Source: Chlamydiota bacterium (lineage in GTDB: Bacteria > Chlamydiota > Chlamydiia > Chlamydiales > Rhabdochlamydiaceae). Taken from it: a stretch of DNA of 47,052 bases. Positions 25,247 through 32,888 of the stretch are shown here, piece after piece. The stretch covers positions 1,842 to 48,893 of the forward strand of contig JABDFE010000004.1 in assembly GCA_013286675.1 (NCBI GenBank). Reading direction: 5' to 3'. The number at the start of each line of letters is the position of its first letter. Within the stretch, counting starts at the first letter, position 1. Below the pieces are notes generated by a model. It did no database searches and was not told where the DNA came from. It worked only from the letters and a program-made list of their open reading frames with translations. The position numbers were made by a program, and so were the translations under genes.

Positions 25247-25654
25247 ATGCTCGCACCGTTTTCAGAAGCTGCCACTAAATTGCCTTTAGGCATCTACGAA
25301 CATTACAAACCTCCGTTTTGGGTTGCTTTCATAAAGTCTTACCCCATCTTTCGGGCGCTTTTTAAAGATTTTTCGGACACTATAGGCACTTACGGCTATC
25401 AGTGCCCGAAAAATTTTTAAAAATCACCTCGAAATCTGGGGCAATCCTTCATAAAATCAACCCAAAACTGAGGTTACAAAGGCAAGCGTTACGAAGTCCT
25501 CGGCGTCGGACGGCATACCGAAACTCTTGAAGAGCTAGTCGTCTATCGAAGCCTCTATGGAACGTATGATTTCTGGCTCAGACCGCTGACTTTTTTTCTT
25601 GAAACCGTCGAATGGGAAGGGATAGCCCTCCCTCGTTTCAAGATAGTGTCTTAG
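25247..25654 (+). pseudogene. DUF1653 gene interrupted by palindromic element
   Basis: Reading from ATG 25247 gives LAPFSEAATKLPLGIYEHYK, then the P4 element, then from 25481 GKRYEVLGVGRHTETLEELV, VYRSLYGTYDFWLRPLTFFLE and VEWEGIALPRFKIVS to TAG. Joined at YEHYK-GKRYEV these make a normal DUF1653 protein of about 78 residues. The insert (element plus 7-bp duplication) is 171 bases, exactly 57 codons, so the frame is kept, but TAA at 25418-25420 and TGA at 25469-25471 stop it. Unless those stops are suppressed the gene makes a truncated product. The function of DUF1653 is unknown. GGAAATC precedes the start; it is 6 bases after the lipoprotein gene. Confidence 0.9.
25310..25473. repeat. Palindromic element, family P4, inside DUF1653, with 7-bp target duplication
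   Basis: The ends CCTCCGTTTTGGGTTG and CAACCCAAAACTGAGG (imperfect inverted repeats) continue to pair inwards (TTTCATAAAG / ATAAAAT, ACCCCATCTTTCGG / CGAAATCTGGGGCA), down to a central core TTTTCGGACACT/ AGTGCCCGAAAA. TTACAAA flanks the element on both sides (25303-25309 and 25474-25480), as expected for a target-site duplication. Confidence 0.93.
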
Positions 25655-25675
25655 AATTGAATCTCCATTGACTAA

Positions 25676-25700
25676 ACCCGGAAGTTTTTAACTTCCGGGT
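25676..25700 (+). terminator. Hairpin terminator after DUF1653
   Basis: ACCCGGAAGTT and AACTTCCGGGT form a perfect 11-bp stem around TTT; GTTTATG follows. Good candidate for ending transcription of the deformylase-lipoprotein-DUF1653 series. Confidence 0.65.
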
Positions 25701-25787
25701 GTTTATGCATAATTTGCGATTGCTTATGGCAATGAGATGTTATGGTACATATGGAGAATCAATCAGGGAGGAATTTTTAATCCTCAA

Positions 25788-25829
25788 GCGCCGAAAAACC
25801 CGGTCATTTATGACCGGGATGTAAGGCGC
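25788..25829. repeat. IS200/IS605 end hairpin
   Basis: CCCGGTCAT and ATGACCGGG (25799-25807 and 25810-25818) form a 9-bp stem around TT, within an outer GCGCC/GGCGC pairing; seven T's follow. It lies just beyond the stop codon of the IS200-type transposase fragment, where these elements carry the hairpin that TnpA recognises. Confidence 0.6.
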
Positions 25830-25835
25830 CTTTTT

Positions 25836-26126
25836 TTAACTTGGAGTATTTTGCCTTTCAATATATTGCCTGATAATGGAAATCGGAGCCCCTCCACAAG
25901 AACCCGCAAAGTAACTAGGTGACCACAAACTTCCGTCCCATAGATACTTTACGATTGTCGGATACCCCTTTTTCCTGAGAAGCCTTGCAGAGACACCCTT
26001 TAAAGAATTCACCAATTTAGAAATAGAAATCTTCGGAGGATAATTCACCAAGAGATGCACGTGGTCTCTTTCTCCTTCAAACTCCAAAAGATCAGCTTCA
26101 AAATCCCTGCAGACACTTTTAAAGAT
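25836..26126 (-). pseudogene. tnpA: IS200/IS605 TnpA transposase, 5' part lost
   Basis: Ninety-six residues of a Y1 HUH transposase remain: IFKSVCRDFEADLLEFEGER, then DHVHLLVNYPP with the metal-binding H-x-H, ISKLVNSLKGVSARLLR, LWSPSYFAGSCGGAPISII and RQYIERQ with the nucleophilic tyrosine. The N-terminal third (about 35-40 residues) is missing because the IS3-family element begins at 26127, in the middle of the reading frame. The sequence is otherwise undamaged, so the interruption may be recent. Confidence 0.88.
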
Positions 26127-26211
26127 TGAAATGGTTGGCCAAAACTGGACACAAAATTGGTGAAAATAAGTTAAGCTTTACCCATCTAAACAAAAAAATA
26201 GAGGGTAAAAA

Positions 26212-26490
26212 ATGGGACGCAAGAAGCATACCGCAGAATTCAAGGCTAGAGTAGCTTTAGAAGCTGCTAAAGAAATCAAAACTCTGAATGAGTTAGCATC
26301 TCAATACGGGATTCATCCCGGTCAGATTTCCCAATGGAAAAAGCAACTTCTAGAGAGCATAGCTGGGGTATTTAACACACAGAAAAAGACCGTAGATCAC
26401 ACAAAAAAATTCGATGAGCTTTATCGACAAATCGGCGAAGTGACGGTTGAGCGAGATTGGCTTAAAAAAAAATTAAATCCTTATCCTTAG
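26212..26490 (+). CDS. IS3-family transposase OrfA
   Basis: A 92-residue protein: KKHTAEFKARVALEAAKEIKTLNELASQYGIHPGQISQWKKQ is the helix-turn-helix, then a leucine-zipper-like tail ending LKKKLNPYP. It ends at a run of nine A's (26464-26472), the usual site of a -1 ribosomal frameshift that joins OrfA to OrfB: in the -1 frame the reading continues KKIKSLSLEERKGLIIPGN into OrfB. Confidence 0.92.
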   Translation: MGRKKHTAEFKARVALEAAKEIKTLNELASQYGIHPGQISQWKKQLLESIAGVFNTQKKTVDHTKKFDELYRQIGEVTVERDWLKKKLNPYP

Positions 26491-26504
26491 AAGAGAGGAA
26501 AGGC

Positions 26505-27308
26505 TTGATCATCCCTGGCAATTTGGATTGCACGATTGAGCGTCAATGTAAGTTGCTTGGGTTGTCGAGATCCACCTACTACTATGAGCCCTGCTGTGAC
26601 GATGCGTTTAATCTGGCTATGATGAGAGAGATCGACCAGATCTTTATGGCATGCCCTTTTTATGGCAAGAGGCGCATCAGCGCTGTCTTGAAAGCAAAGG
26701 GGCATGCTGTGGGCGTAGATTTAGCCAGGACTTTGATGAAACGAATGGGCCTCGAAGCTATTTATCCAAAGCCCAACCTGAGTAAATCATGTCCCGGCCA
26801 TAAGATTTATCCCTATCTGCTTAGAGGTATCGATATCGAGAGGAGAAATCAGGTCTGGAGCACAGACATTACTTATCTCCCAATGAGGAACGGCTTTCTC
26901 TATTTGACCGCAGTGATCGACTGGTATAGTCGCTATGTCATTGCCTGGAAACTGTCGAACTCTTTGGACGGAATATTCTGTAGAGACGTTCTCCTAGAGG
27001 CTCTTAAAAGAGGAACACCCGATATATTTAACACCGACCAAGGCGCTCAATATACAAGCATCGAATTTACAAGGATACTGATGGAGGCTGGGATAAAAAT
27101 CAGTATGGACGGTCGAGGACGAGCATTAGACAATGTTTGGGTAGAACGTCTCTGGAGAACAGTTAAACAAGAAGAGGTTTACATCCGTGACTAAATCGAT
27201 GGGGTTGATGCTCATAGAAGCCTCGAGAGATATTTTGGATTTTACAACGAGGAAAGGCCGCACTCATCACTCGGCTATGTATCACCAGGGATGATTTATA
27301 GGAGATGA
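26505..27308 (+). pseudogene. IS3-family transposase OrfB with premature stop
   Basis: DDE integrase-type transposase. TTG 26505 begins IIPGNLDCTIERQCKLLGLS, followed by STDITYLP (D121), FNTDQGAQYTS (D178) and DNVWVERLWRTVKQEEVY (E214), with 35 residues between the last two catalytic residues as required. TAA at 27192-27194 interrupts the frame, which then continues IDGVDAHRSLERYFGFYNEE, RPHSSLGYVSPGMIYRR to TGA 27308. Any active product would be the OrfAB fusion lacking its last 38 residues. Confidence 0.9.
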
Positions 27309-27620
27309 AAAGACCGTTAGCAGGAAGATACAGGCTTATATTGTAAAAGCTTGTCGGGGGATTACCGTCCCCCAGCTCCCCCTGCTTCCGTCCTCGGCAG
27401 CGGGCTAAACGCCCGCTACCTCAGTTGGACTTTGTAGACTTAATGTATGGGTTTTTTATGAGGGGAAACCCCCTCAAACTCCCCTAAGGAAAGAAGGAAA
27501 AGAAAAAACAAGTTGAAAAGAACAAAGGTATATTTTAGACTGAAGCAGTCCTTGGCTGCTCAGTTTAAGAGCCAAGGAAAGAAATTTGGGTAAAGGATCT
27601 TACTTAATTTTCGTCAAAAC
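27309..27620. other. Noncoding tail of the IS3-family element
   Basis: No gene seen. The stretch holds a run of C's and G's (gtcgggggattaccgtcccc), a perfect 7-bp hairpin (AGCGGGC-TAAAC-GCCCGCT, 27399-27417), GGGGAAACCCC and a second inverted pair near 27548-27576 (AAGGACTGC-type). These may shield or terminate transcription from outside. Confidence 0.5.
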
Positions 27621-27643
27621 GTGTCCAACCTAAGCCAACCACT

Positions 27644-28276
27644 TCAGTTTTCCACTTCAGAATGTTCTGCAATGTAACTTGAGCTGACGAAAGCTGCAAT
27701 CCCAAATCCAATAATGATGAGTCCTGCAACGCGGTTTAGCCATGACATGAAGTTCGGGCTCACTTTCTTCCGGATAAGAGCGACTGCTTCGCATAAGATA
27801 AACCACCAAAGGCATGATCCCAAAAAGATTCCCAAGATCAGCCACCCTCCGCCGCTTGTGACATTTTTTACGACGCCAAGACCTGCAAAGATCGCTAAAA
27901 AAGCAAAGATAGTCAGCGGATTACTCAACGTCAAAAAGAATGTCGAGAGGAAATCCTTCACGTAAGTCCCGTGTGTCACAGGTTTACTCTGATCACGGGG
28001 TTTTGATAAAAATATCCGCAGTCCCCAAAAGATTAAAAATATCCCGCCCCCAATCCTTAACCAGTACTGCCAAGCGAGTAAAAAATCAGAAAGCAAGTTA
28101 ATGCCGAGGTATGCAACAAGACCGTAGAACACATCTGCAGTCGCTGCTCCAAGCCCTGAAAAGATCCCTGAGAGCCTTCCATAATTGAGTGTCCTTCGGA
28201 TGCATAAGACACCGATGGGCCCCACCGGCGCTGCAATTGCAAATCCTAGCATCAATCCTTTTAAAAAGTAGTGCAT
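27644..28276 (-). CDS. LysE-family amino acid exporter
   Basis: A 210-residue inner-membrane protein with six hydrophobic segments. The N-terminal FLKGLMLGFAIAAPVGPIGVLCIRRTL with the P-x-G motif, and NPLTIFAFLAIFAGLG in the middle, are typical of LysE/RhtB exporters of amino acids and homoserine-type compounds. The last residues and the stop (VEN-TGA, 27644-27646) lie in the end of the IS3-family element, so the original C terminus may have been slightly altered. Its start codon touches the P5 palindrome. Confidence 0.9.
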   Translation of the reverse strand: MHYFLKGLMLGFAIAAPVGPIGVLCIRRTLNYGRLSGIFSGLGAATADVFYGLVAYLGINLLSDFLLAWQYWLRIGGGIFLIFWGLRIFLSKPRDQSKPVTHGTYVKDFLSTFFLTLSNPLTIFAFLAIFAGLGVVKNVTSGGGWLILGIFLGSCLWWFILCEAVALIRKKVSPNFMSWLNRVAGLIIIGFGIAAFVSSSYIAEHSEVEN

Positions 28277-28439
28277 GAACCTATTCCTGAATGATACAAT
28301 TTTGATTTTTGATGGTTTTTTTCGCAGATTTTAAAGTCGCTTCGTAGGACATACTTGGTAAAGTAGGCCAAGAAGCGACTTTAGAAGATGCGTAAAAAGA
28401 CACAAAAAGCGAACTTGTAGCATTCAGGAATAGGTTCAT
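28275..28439. repeat. Palindromic element, family P5, filling the gap between two genes
   Basis: Left arm ATGAACCTATTCCTGAATG (28275) and right arm CATTCAGGAATAGGTTCAT (ending 28439) are inverted; inside, CGCAGATTTTAAAGTCGCTTC pairs with GAAGCGACTTTAGAAGATGCG, giving an about 165-base imperfect palindrome. The left arm begins at the LysE start codon and the right arm ends at the stop codon of the outer membrane protein gene, so the element would have to hold the LysE promoter or be transcribed through. Confidence 0.88.
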
Positions 28440-29476
28440 TAGAATGTATACTCAACAGAGAAAACGGCCGAAGCAAAATTCAGCGAGTTTCTTCCCCAGA
28501 CCGAGAACCAGGTTCCAACAATAAAACTTAAGTTTGCATTCGGATTATACTCAAGTGCCGGGGCCAAGCTGAGCTGATCGTTAAAAGGCCCTCCAACAGT
28601 TGCTGGAACTCCTGATGCACCAGGAGCGGCAAATCCCGGTTTGCCAGAGAATGTCGTTTTTCGGCTATAAACATACACAATATCGAGTGCTGCAACCCAT
28701 TTTTGTGTAAAGCTATACTCATAACCCAAGTCTCCTTGGAATGTATTCCCTGGATGGACTCTTCCATGCGTTCCAGTCCCTCCGCCATAAGCATTAAAGC
28801 CCCTCACCGTCACTAAAGCGGGCAGTGAGTAGTTCAAAGAGACCCGGAAGTTCATCGGATGGAGCGCCACCCACCAAAGAACTTTAGAAATATTGAAGCT
28901 GAGCGTCGTGTTATACGATCCGCCTCCCGTTGCATCGGTGCCGCCTTTCTTAGGATTTAGCTTCTGATATCTTCCTGTGGGAAATGTCTCCTTGATCCCA
29001 AATAATAATGCCGGACGATACGGCCCCTCGCTGAGGAGTCCAAATCCCAACCCTACCGATGTATCTCCCCAAAATCCTGTGTATTGTTTCCTTCCCTGAT
29101 TCCAAACCCCTTGGACATTAAAACTCAAATCTACCCAGGGCAGCATCCCAATCAGAACAGGCACCGTCGGATTGATCGTATGAGTATTTGGAATCTTATG
29201 CGAATGGCCATGCTCATCGAACTTTGCATAGTTATTCGTGTAGAACAGATAAGGCTGAATGTTAACAAGGCCTGGCTTCAGGATATGCGCTGATGGAGTC
29301 AGCAGCGGGCCCGCATACCAAGGGTTGAACATCTTCCTTGCCACATCAAACTCTGCCTGAGCATCTCTTAGCTGCTCTTCGACCACTTCAGGAGGCGGAG
29401 GAGTTATATCCTCCGGCTGAGCATCTGCAAACAAACTAAGTCCAAGTAGTGATCCCAATAACCCATATTTTTTCAT
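28439..29476 (-). CDS. Outer membrane beta-barrel protein (MetA-pathway/phenol-degradation transporter-like)
   Basis: A 345-residue envelope protein. I place the start at ATG 29476, giving a signal peptide (KYGLLGSLLGLSLFADA) with AGGT just upstream; the longer frame adds an unlikely N-terminal tail. Then come PPPPEVVEEQL and a barrel of alternating strands with G/Y/F (e.g. DTSVGLGFGLL, FPTGRYQKLNPKKGGTDATG, NTFQGDLGYEYSFTQKW) ending in the aromatic F that barrel-assembly machinery recognises (SVEYTF). It is a paralogue of the gene at 31861, sharing FPTG-YQ-L-P-K, FN-YGG and EYNP. A pore for hydrophobic or aromatic compounds is inferred from family name only. Confidence 0.8.
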   Translation of the reverse strand: MKKYGLLGSLLGLSLFADAQPEDITPPPPEVVEEQLRDAQAEFDVARKMFNPWYAGPLLTPSAHILKPGLVNIQPYLFYTNNYAKFDEHGHSHKIPNTHTINPTVPVLIGMLPWVDLSFNVQGVWNQGRKQYTGFWGDTSVGLGFGLLSEGPYRPALLFGIKETFPTGRYQKLNPKKGGTDATGGGSYNTTLSFNISKVLWWVALHPMNFRVSLNYSLPALVTVRGFNAYGGGTGTHGRVHPGNTFQGDLGYEYSFTQKWVAALDIVYVYSRKTTFSGKPGFAAPGASGVPATVGGPFNDQLSLAPALEYNPNANLSFIVGTWFSVWGRNSLNFASAVFSVEYTF

Positions 29477-29547
29477 AGTGACCTGCATAAATTTAGCTAT
29501 TATTTGTAATCGATTGAACAAAAAATTTAAAGCAAATATATACAAAA

Positions 29548-29721
29548 GGGTGTAATTAAAAGTGTTAGTCAGCAAAAAGAGGCTGCGGACACCAATTTGC
29601 TGCGTTGCCCTGCTTCGACAACCCGCTGCGGGGTTGCCTGCATCGGGTTACCCCTGCGGGCGCCTTGCAACTTGGCATCCTCGCTCACTTTTTGCTTGAA
29701 CTAACACTTTCATTTACACCC
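29548..29721. repeat. Palindromic MITE-like element, family P1, copy B, complete, with 9-bp target duplication
   Basis: Ends GGGTGTAATTAAAAGTGTTA and its imperfect complement (TAACACTTTCATTTACACCC); both ends carry GCAAAAAG/CTTTTTGC further inside. Total 174 bases. The same 9 bases, TATACAAAA, stand directly outside each end (29539-29547 and 29722-29730). Central part is GC-rich, noncoding, and colinear with 1-151. Confidence 0.95.
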
Positions 29722-29746
29722 TATACAAAATTAAAAGAGAGGAAAT

Positions 29747-30055
29747 ATGGTAGACAGAATTGGTGAAGGCTCTACGCCCCAAGAAATCTATAAGAAAGAC
29801 TTCGACCGTGCCGTCAATCTTTTTCAACAAAGCTTAAGCGGCTATCAACAGTCGACAGAGCCTCACCAAAAAGAGAAGTTCAAAGACGTGATGGATAAAT
29901 GCCTCGTCATTATCCACGAGACCATCCGAGCTGCAAAAGGCTCCGAAAAACCCTTCCAAAAGATCGATCAGGATTACCAATCTTTCATTGCAGATGATAA
30001 TCCCAAGACTCTAGAGCAGCTGAGCAAAGATCTAGATTCTCTTAAGAATGGTTAG
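29747..30055 (+). CDS. Small helical hypothetical protein
   Basis: A 102-residue acidic, almost entirely helical soluble protein (DFDRAVNLFQQSLSGYQQS, KEKFKDVMDKCLVIIHETIR, TLEQLSKDLDSLKNG), with no signal or membrane segment. An AGAGAGGAAAT site lies just before ATG 29747. It could be a chaperone-like or secretion-associated small protein, but I do not recognise it. Its last four bases overlap the end of the convergent gene. Confidence 0.6.
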   Translation: MVDRIGEGSTPQEIYKKDFDRAVNLFQQSLSGYQQSTEPHQKEKFKDVMDKCLVIIHETIRAAKGSEKPFQKIDQDYQSFIADDNPKTLEQLSKDLDSLKNG

Positions 30056-30459
30056 CCAATCTTCTTGTTCATCTGTCTCAATTTGAGACTTAAGTAATAC
30101 CACCAGACGTAAAAGCCCAGGTTGGCAATTAGAGCAATCAATGTCACATGGTCGTGACCGACTTTTAAAGCATCAATTGTTGCCTTCAGTTTCAATAAAG
30201 GCCCCACGATCAAGACAAAAGTTAAGAATCGGATTCCCGGTTTGACATAAGCGCAGCGATATAGCAAATAGAATACGAGTACTGTCAGTAAAGCAACAAC
30301 GAAGTAAACCCAATAAATTCCTGCTGGAATATGTTCATGCCTTGAAATGAACGTCATGAATCCTAACGTGATCAAGGGCCAAGCTAAAATGGCAATGATA
30401 GAAATGACTAGCCATTGCTTTCTCAAAGACTTTTCATGTGGATTAAGTGAACGACTCAT
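30052..30459 (-). CDS. Small integral membrane protein
   Basis: A 135-residue protein with four hydrophobic segments (WLVISIIAILAWPLITLGFM, YWVYFVVALLTVLVFYLLY, FLTFVLIVGPLLKL, LIALIANLGFYVWWYYLSL) and basic ends. No recognised motif. Probably an inner-membrane protein of unknown role. Confidence 0.6.
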   Translation of the reverse strand: MSRSLNPHEKSLRKQWLVISIIAILAWPLITLGFMTFISRHEHIPAGIYWVYFVVALLTVLVFYLLYRCAYVKPGIRFLTFVLIVGPLLKLKATIDALKVGHDHVTLIALIANLGFYVWWYYLSLKLRQMNKKIG

Positions 30460-30573
30460 GCTTTACTCTCTCGAGGGTTAGTTTTTTTTCATACTAAATT
30501 TTTAACCAACAAATTTCCATCGAAATTTTTATCTAGATTCTTAACACGAATTCCTAGAAAATCTTCGTCTCAA

Positions 30574-31815
30574 ATGAACATATTGAAACGTTTACTCATT
30601 TTCACCCTCTCTTTTGGATCAGTCGCAGCTGAAGTTTACCATAATGCAATTGTCGATCGGTATTTTTCTCCCTATATCGGAGCAGAGGATATCCTCTCAG
30701 CCCATCGGGGTTTAGAATATATTCAAGATTTGATCTACTCGCCTCCAGAGAAGCCGCAACGTGGTTTTTGGATTGGAACAGAGAGATTTTGCGAATTATT
30801 TTTCATCTGGAATCCCCTTGATGAAACCGCTGCAACGACCCAACATGAAGTCTTTGGACATGGATACAGAATCAGAAGTTTGGGTCCAGAGCGAATAAAG
30901 GTCGCCAACTATAGAATTAACGTTCCTTTTCCTTATGGCCCAGGCGGAGGAGCTACTGGCTTTTACGATCATGAAAAAAAAATCACGACCTATCAGAATT
31001 TAGCGGTCATTTCTGCAGGAGTCGAATCGACAGCGATTTTAGCAAACCGCTTAAAACTTCAATGGCTCCAAAGAGGAAATATCGATGCACGGGAAAGCAA
31101 TCTCTATAACGACTCAGAGCACGATATTACCAATTACATTTGGATCACTGGAAAACATGATCTCGATGATAGGGGAGATATCTCCCTCTATGTCCACAAT
31201 CTCAACAAAACCTATCCCCATGGCCATCTCACTGTCGGATCCCTTAAACTTGAGGCGCTTGTCAATCTCCTAGATCCCTTTACCTATTATTCAATCTATG
31301 CTTGGTGGAGATATGTTGTTTCCGGTAAGACAACACGCATCCCCATGATCAGGATTGGATCTTACCACTACATTCCTGGAGCCCGGTTGGGATTAACACC
31401 CTTTGGTCCTGAATTTTATCTCGAGAATTTCCTCGTTAAAGATAACAAACCGATCTATTTTTATCTCCGTGGCGGGAACTTTTCCAAGCAGACCTACTTA
31501 GGCTTCGGTGTTGAACATGCCTATCTCTGGAACCTCGAATCACTTCCATGGGGACTTCGTCTTGACTGCTGGGTTCAGCCTCACCATGCCTATAATGACC
31601 TCCATTTTTCTCTTCATAAGCTCCACGAAGAAGGACATTTTACAACCCAGCCCCACCATCCTTTTTTTGGCCTTGCCCTCACCGTCATCGGACATAAAAA
31701 GCTCTGGTCCCGCGGCGCTCTCTATTTTCAAATCGGCGGCAAGACCATCGGATATCTCGAAGGAGAAACTCTGCAGCCGTCTCTTATTGCTAGAATCGGG
31801 TTTACTTTTTGGTAA
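30574..31815 (+). CDS. Envelope protein with HExxH motif, barrel-like end
   Basis: A 413-residue protein with signal peptide (ILKRLLIFTLSFGSVAA). AATTQHEVFGHGYRI (H91, E92, H95) is a zinc-metalloprotease-type HExxH; a candidate third ligand is E in ISAGVESTAI, about 55 residues further. The second half has alternating strands, many Y/W/F and G, and ends in FTFW, as outer membrane barrels do. I do not know the family. It lies between OMP-like genes; the next gene starts 45 bases on. Confidence 0.6.
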   Translation: MNILKRLLIFTLSFGSVAAEVYHNAIVDRYFSPYIGAEDILSAHRGLEYIQDLIYSPPEKPQRGFWIGTERFCELFFIWNPLDETAATTQHEVFGHGYRIRSLGPERIKVANYRINVPFPYGPGGGATGFYDHEKKITTYQNLAVISAGVESTAILANRLKLQWLQRGNIDARESNLYNDSEHDITNYIWITGKHDLDDRGDISLYVHNLNKTYPHGHLTVGSLKLEALVNLLDPFTYYSIYAWWRYVVSGKTTRIPMIRIGSYHYIPGARLGLTPFGPEFYLENFLVKDNKPIYFYLRGGNFSKQTYLGFGVEHAYLWNLESLPWGLRLDCWVQPHHAYNDLHFSLHKLHEEGHFTTQPHHPFFGLALTVIGHKKLWSRGALYFQIGGKTIGYLEGETLQPSLIARIGFTFW

Positions 31816-31860
31816 GAGAATTCTTGTCATTGACGTCCAATTCTGACAAACTTATGTTTC

Positions 31861-32799
31861 ATGAAAAAGATTTTGCTTAGTTTACTATTTCTAACCGCTC
31901 TCTACTCCAAAGAACCAGAACAAGAAAAATCTGCATATTCCTACGAGCCTATCTTCGCAGGAACATTGCTTGCATTCTTTCCTAATAATATTGCTCCTGG
32001 CAATTGCCTTGTTGAACCGTATCTTTTTGCTGGCACTGTCAATGGAATGTACAATGCTGAATGGGAAAACAAACACCAATTTAAATACTTTGACGCACAG
32101 CTTTTACTCTTAGTAGAAACCGGCATCACGTCCTGGTTGGACATTTCTTTAGCTCTCAATGAGTATTACACTGTATCCAAGGGAAGAAAATCAATCCATT
32201 ATGGCGATACAAAGCTTGCTTTAGGATTTCAAATCTTAACGAGTCAGCCCGGCACAGCAATACCTGACTTTAGAATTTTGCTCTTGGAAAGTTTTCCTAC
32301 AGGTAAATATCAACGCCTTGATCCTAGAAAAAACATGGCTGATATGACAGGCTCTGGAGCTTTTGAGACCTGGGTCACAGCAATTGTCAGAAAGATCATC
32401 TATTTCACTCCTACCCAAGTTGTCTCTCTCAATCTAAATCTTGGATACGACGTTCCCTCCAGCGTCCACGTGAAAGGCTTCAATTTCTACGGTGGAAATG
32501 CCAAGACAAACGAATCTGTCATTCCAGGTCAGCAGTTCGTCGGAAACCTAGGCCTAGAATATAGCCTTACAATCAACTGGATCGTTGGTCTTGATATTCA
32601 CTACAGACATCAAAATAAGTCCCATTCCAACCACAAAAATGTCCACCTACCCTCATCTGAAGAATTCAGCCTCGCGCCCTGCATCGAATATAACCCTAGC
32701 ACCCACTTTAGTCTAGAAGCCGGAGTTTGGTTTTCTGTTGCTGGAAGGAACGATCTTGACTTCACAACTGGCGTCCTAACAGTCGCTTGGCTCTTTTAG
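31861..32799 (+). CDS. Outer membrane beta-barrel protein, paralogue of the 28439 gene
   Basis: A 312-residue protein with signal peptide (KKILLSLLFLTALYS). Barrel strands include DTKLALGFQILTSQPGT, SFPTGKYQRLDPRKN, FVGNLGLEYSLTINWIVGLD and ending LTVAWLF. Shares SFPTGKYQ, GSG, VKGFNFYGG, EYNPS and W-S-GRN-L-F-T with the 345-residue protein encoded at 28439-29476; identity seems moderate. Possibly two outer membrane pores of one system. Confidence 0.78.
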   Translation: MKKILLSLLFLTALYSKEPEQEKSAYSYEPIFAGTLLAFFPNNIAPGNCLVEPYLFAGTVNGMYNAEWENKHQFKYFDAQLLLLVETGITSWLDISLALNEYYTVSKGRKSIHYGDTKLALGFQILTSQPGTAIPDFRILLLESFPTGKYQRLDPRKNMADMTGSGAFETWVTAIVRKIIYFTPTQVVSLNLNLGYDVPSSVHVKGFNFYGGNAKTNESVIPGQQFVGNLGLEYSLTINWIVGLDIHYRHQNKSHSNHKNVHLPSSEEFSLAPCIEYNPSTHFSLEAGVWFSVAGRNDLDFTTGVLTVAWLF

Positions 32800-32888
32800 A
32801 AACAGTATTATAAATTATTTGACAAAATCCGATCTTTCTCTTAATCTTGTACCAGGGATTTTTAAGGTTCAACCTCGAAGGACAAAAT

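Larger units (their letters stand above)
26127..27646 (+). mobile_element. IS3-family insertion sequence (degenerate)
   Basis: Ends TGAAATGGTTGGCC at 26127 and the complement of TGAAGTGGTTGGC at 27646; a second matching block (TGGACAC, then GAAAATTAAG-type) follows at each end, so the imperfect inverted repeats run for about 45 bases. Contents are orfA, orfB with a stop codon, and 300 bases of noncoding DNA. No target duplication is visible at the ends. It cut an IS200-type transposase on the left and meets the LysE gene end on the right. Confidence 0.85.
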
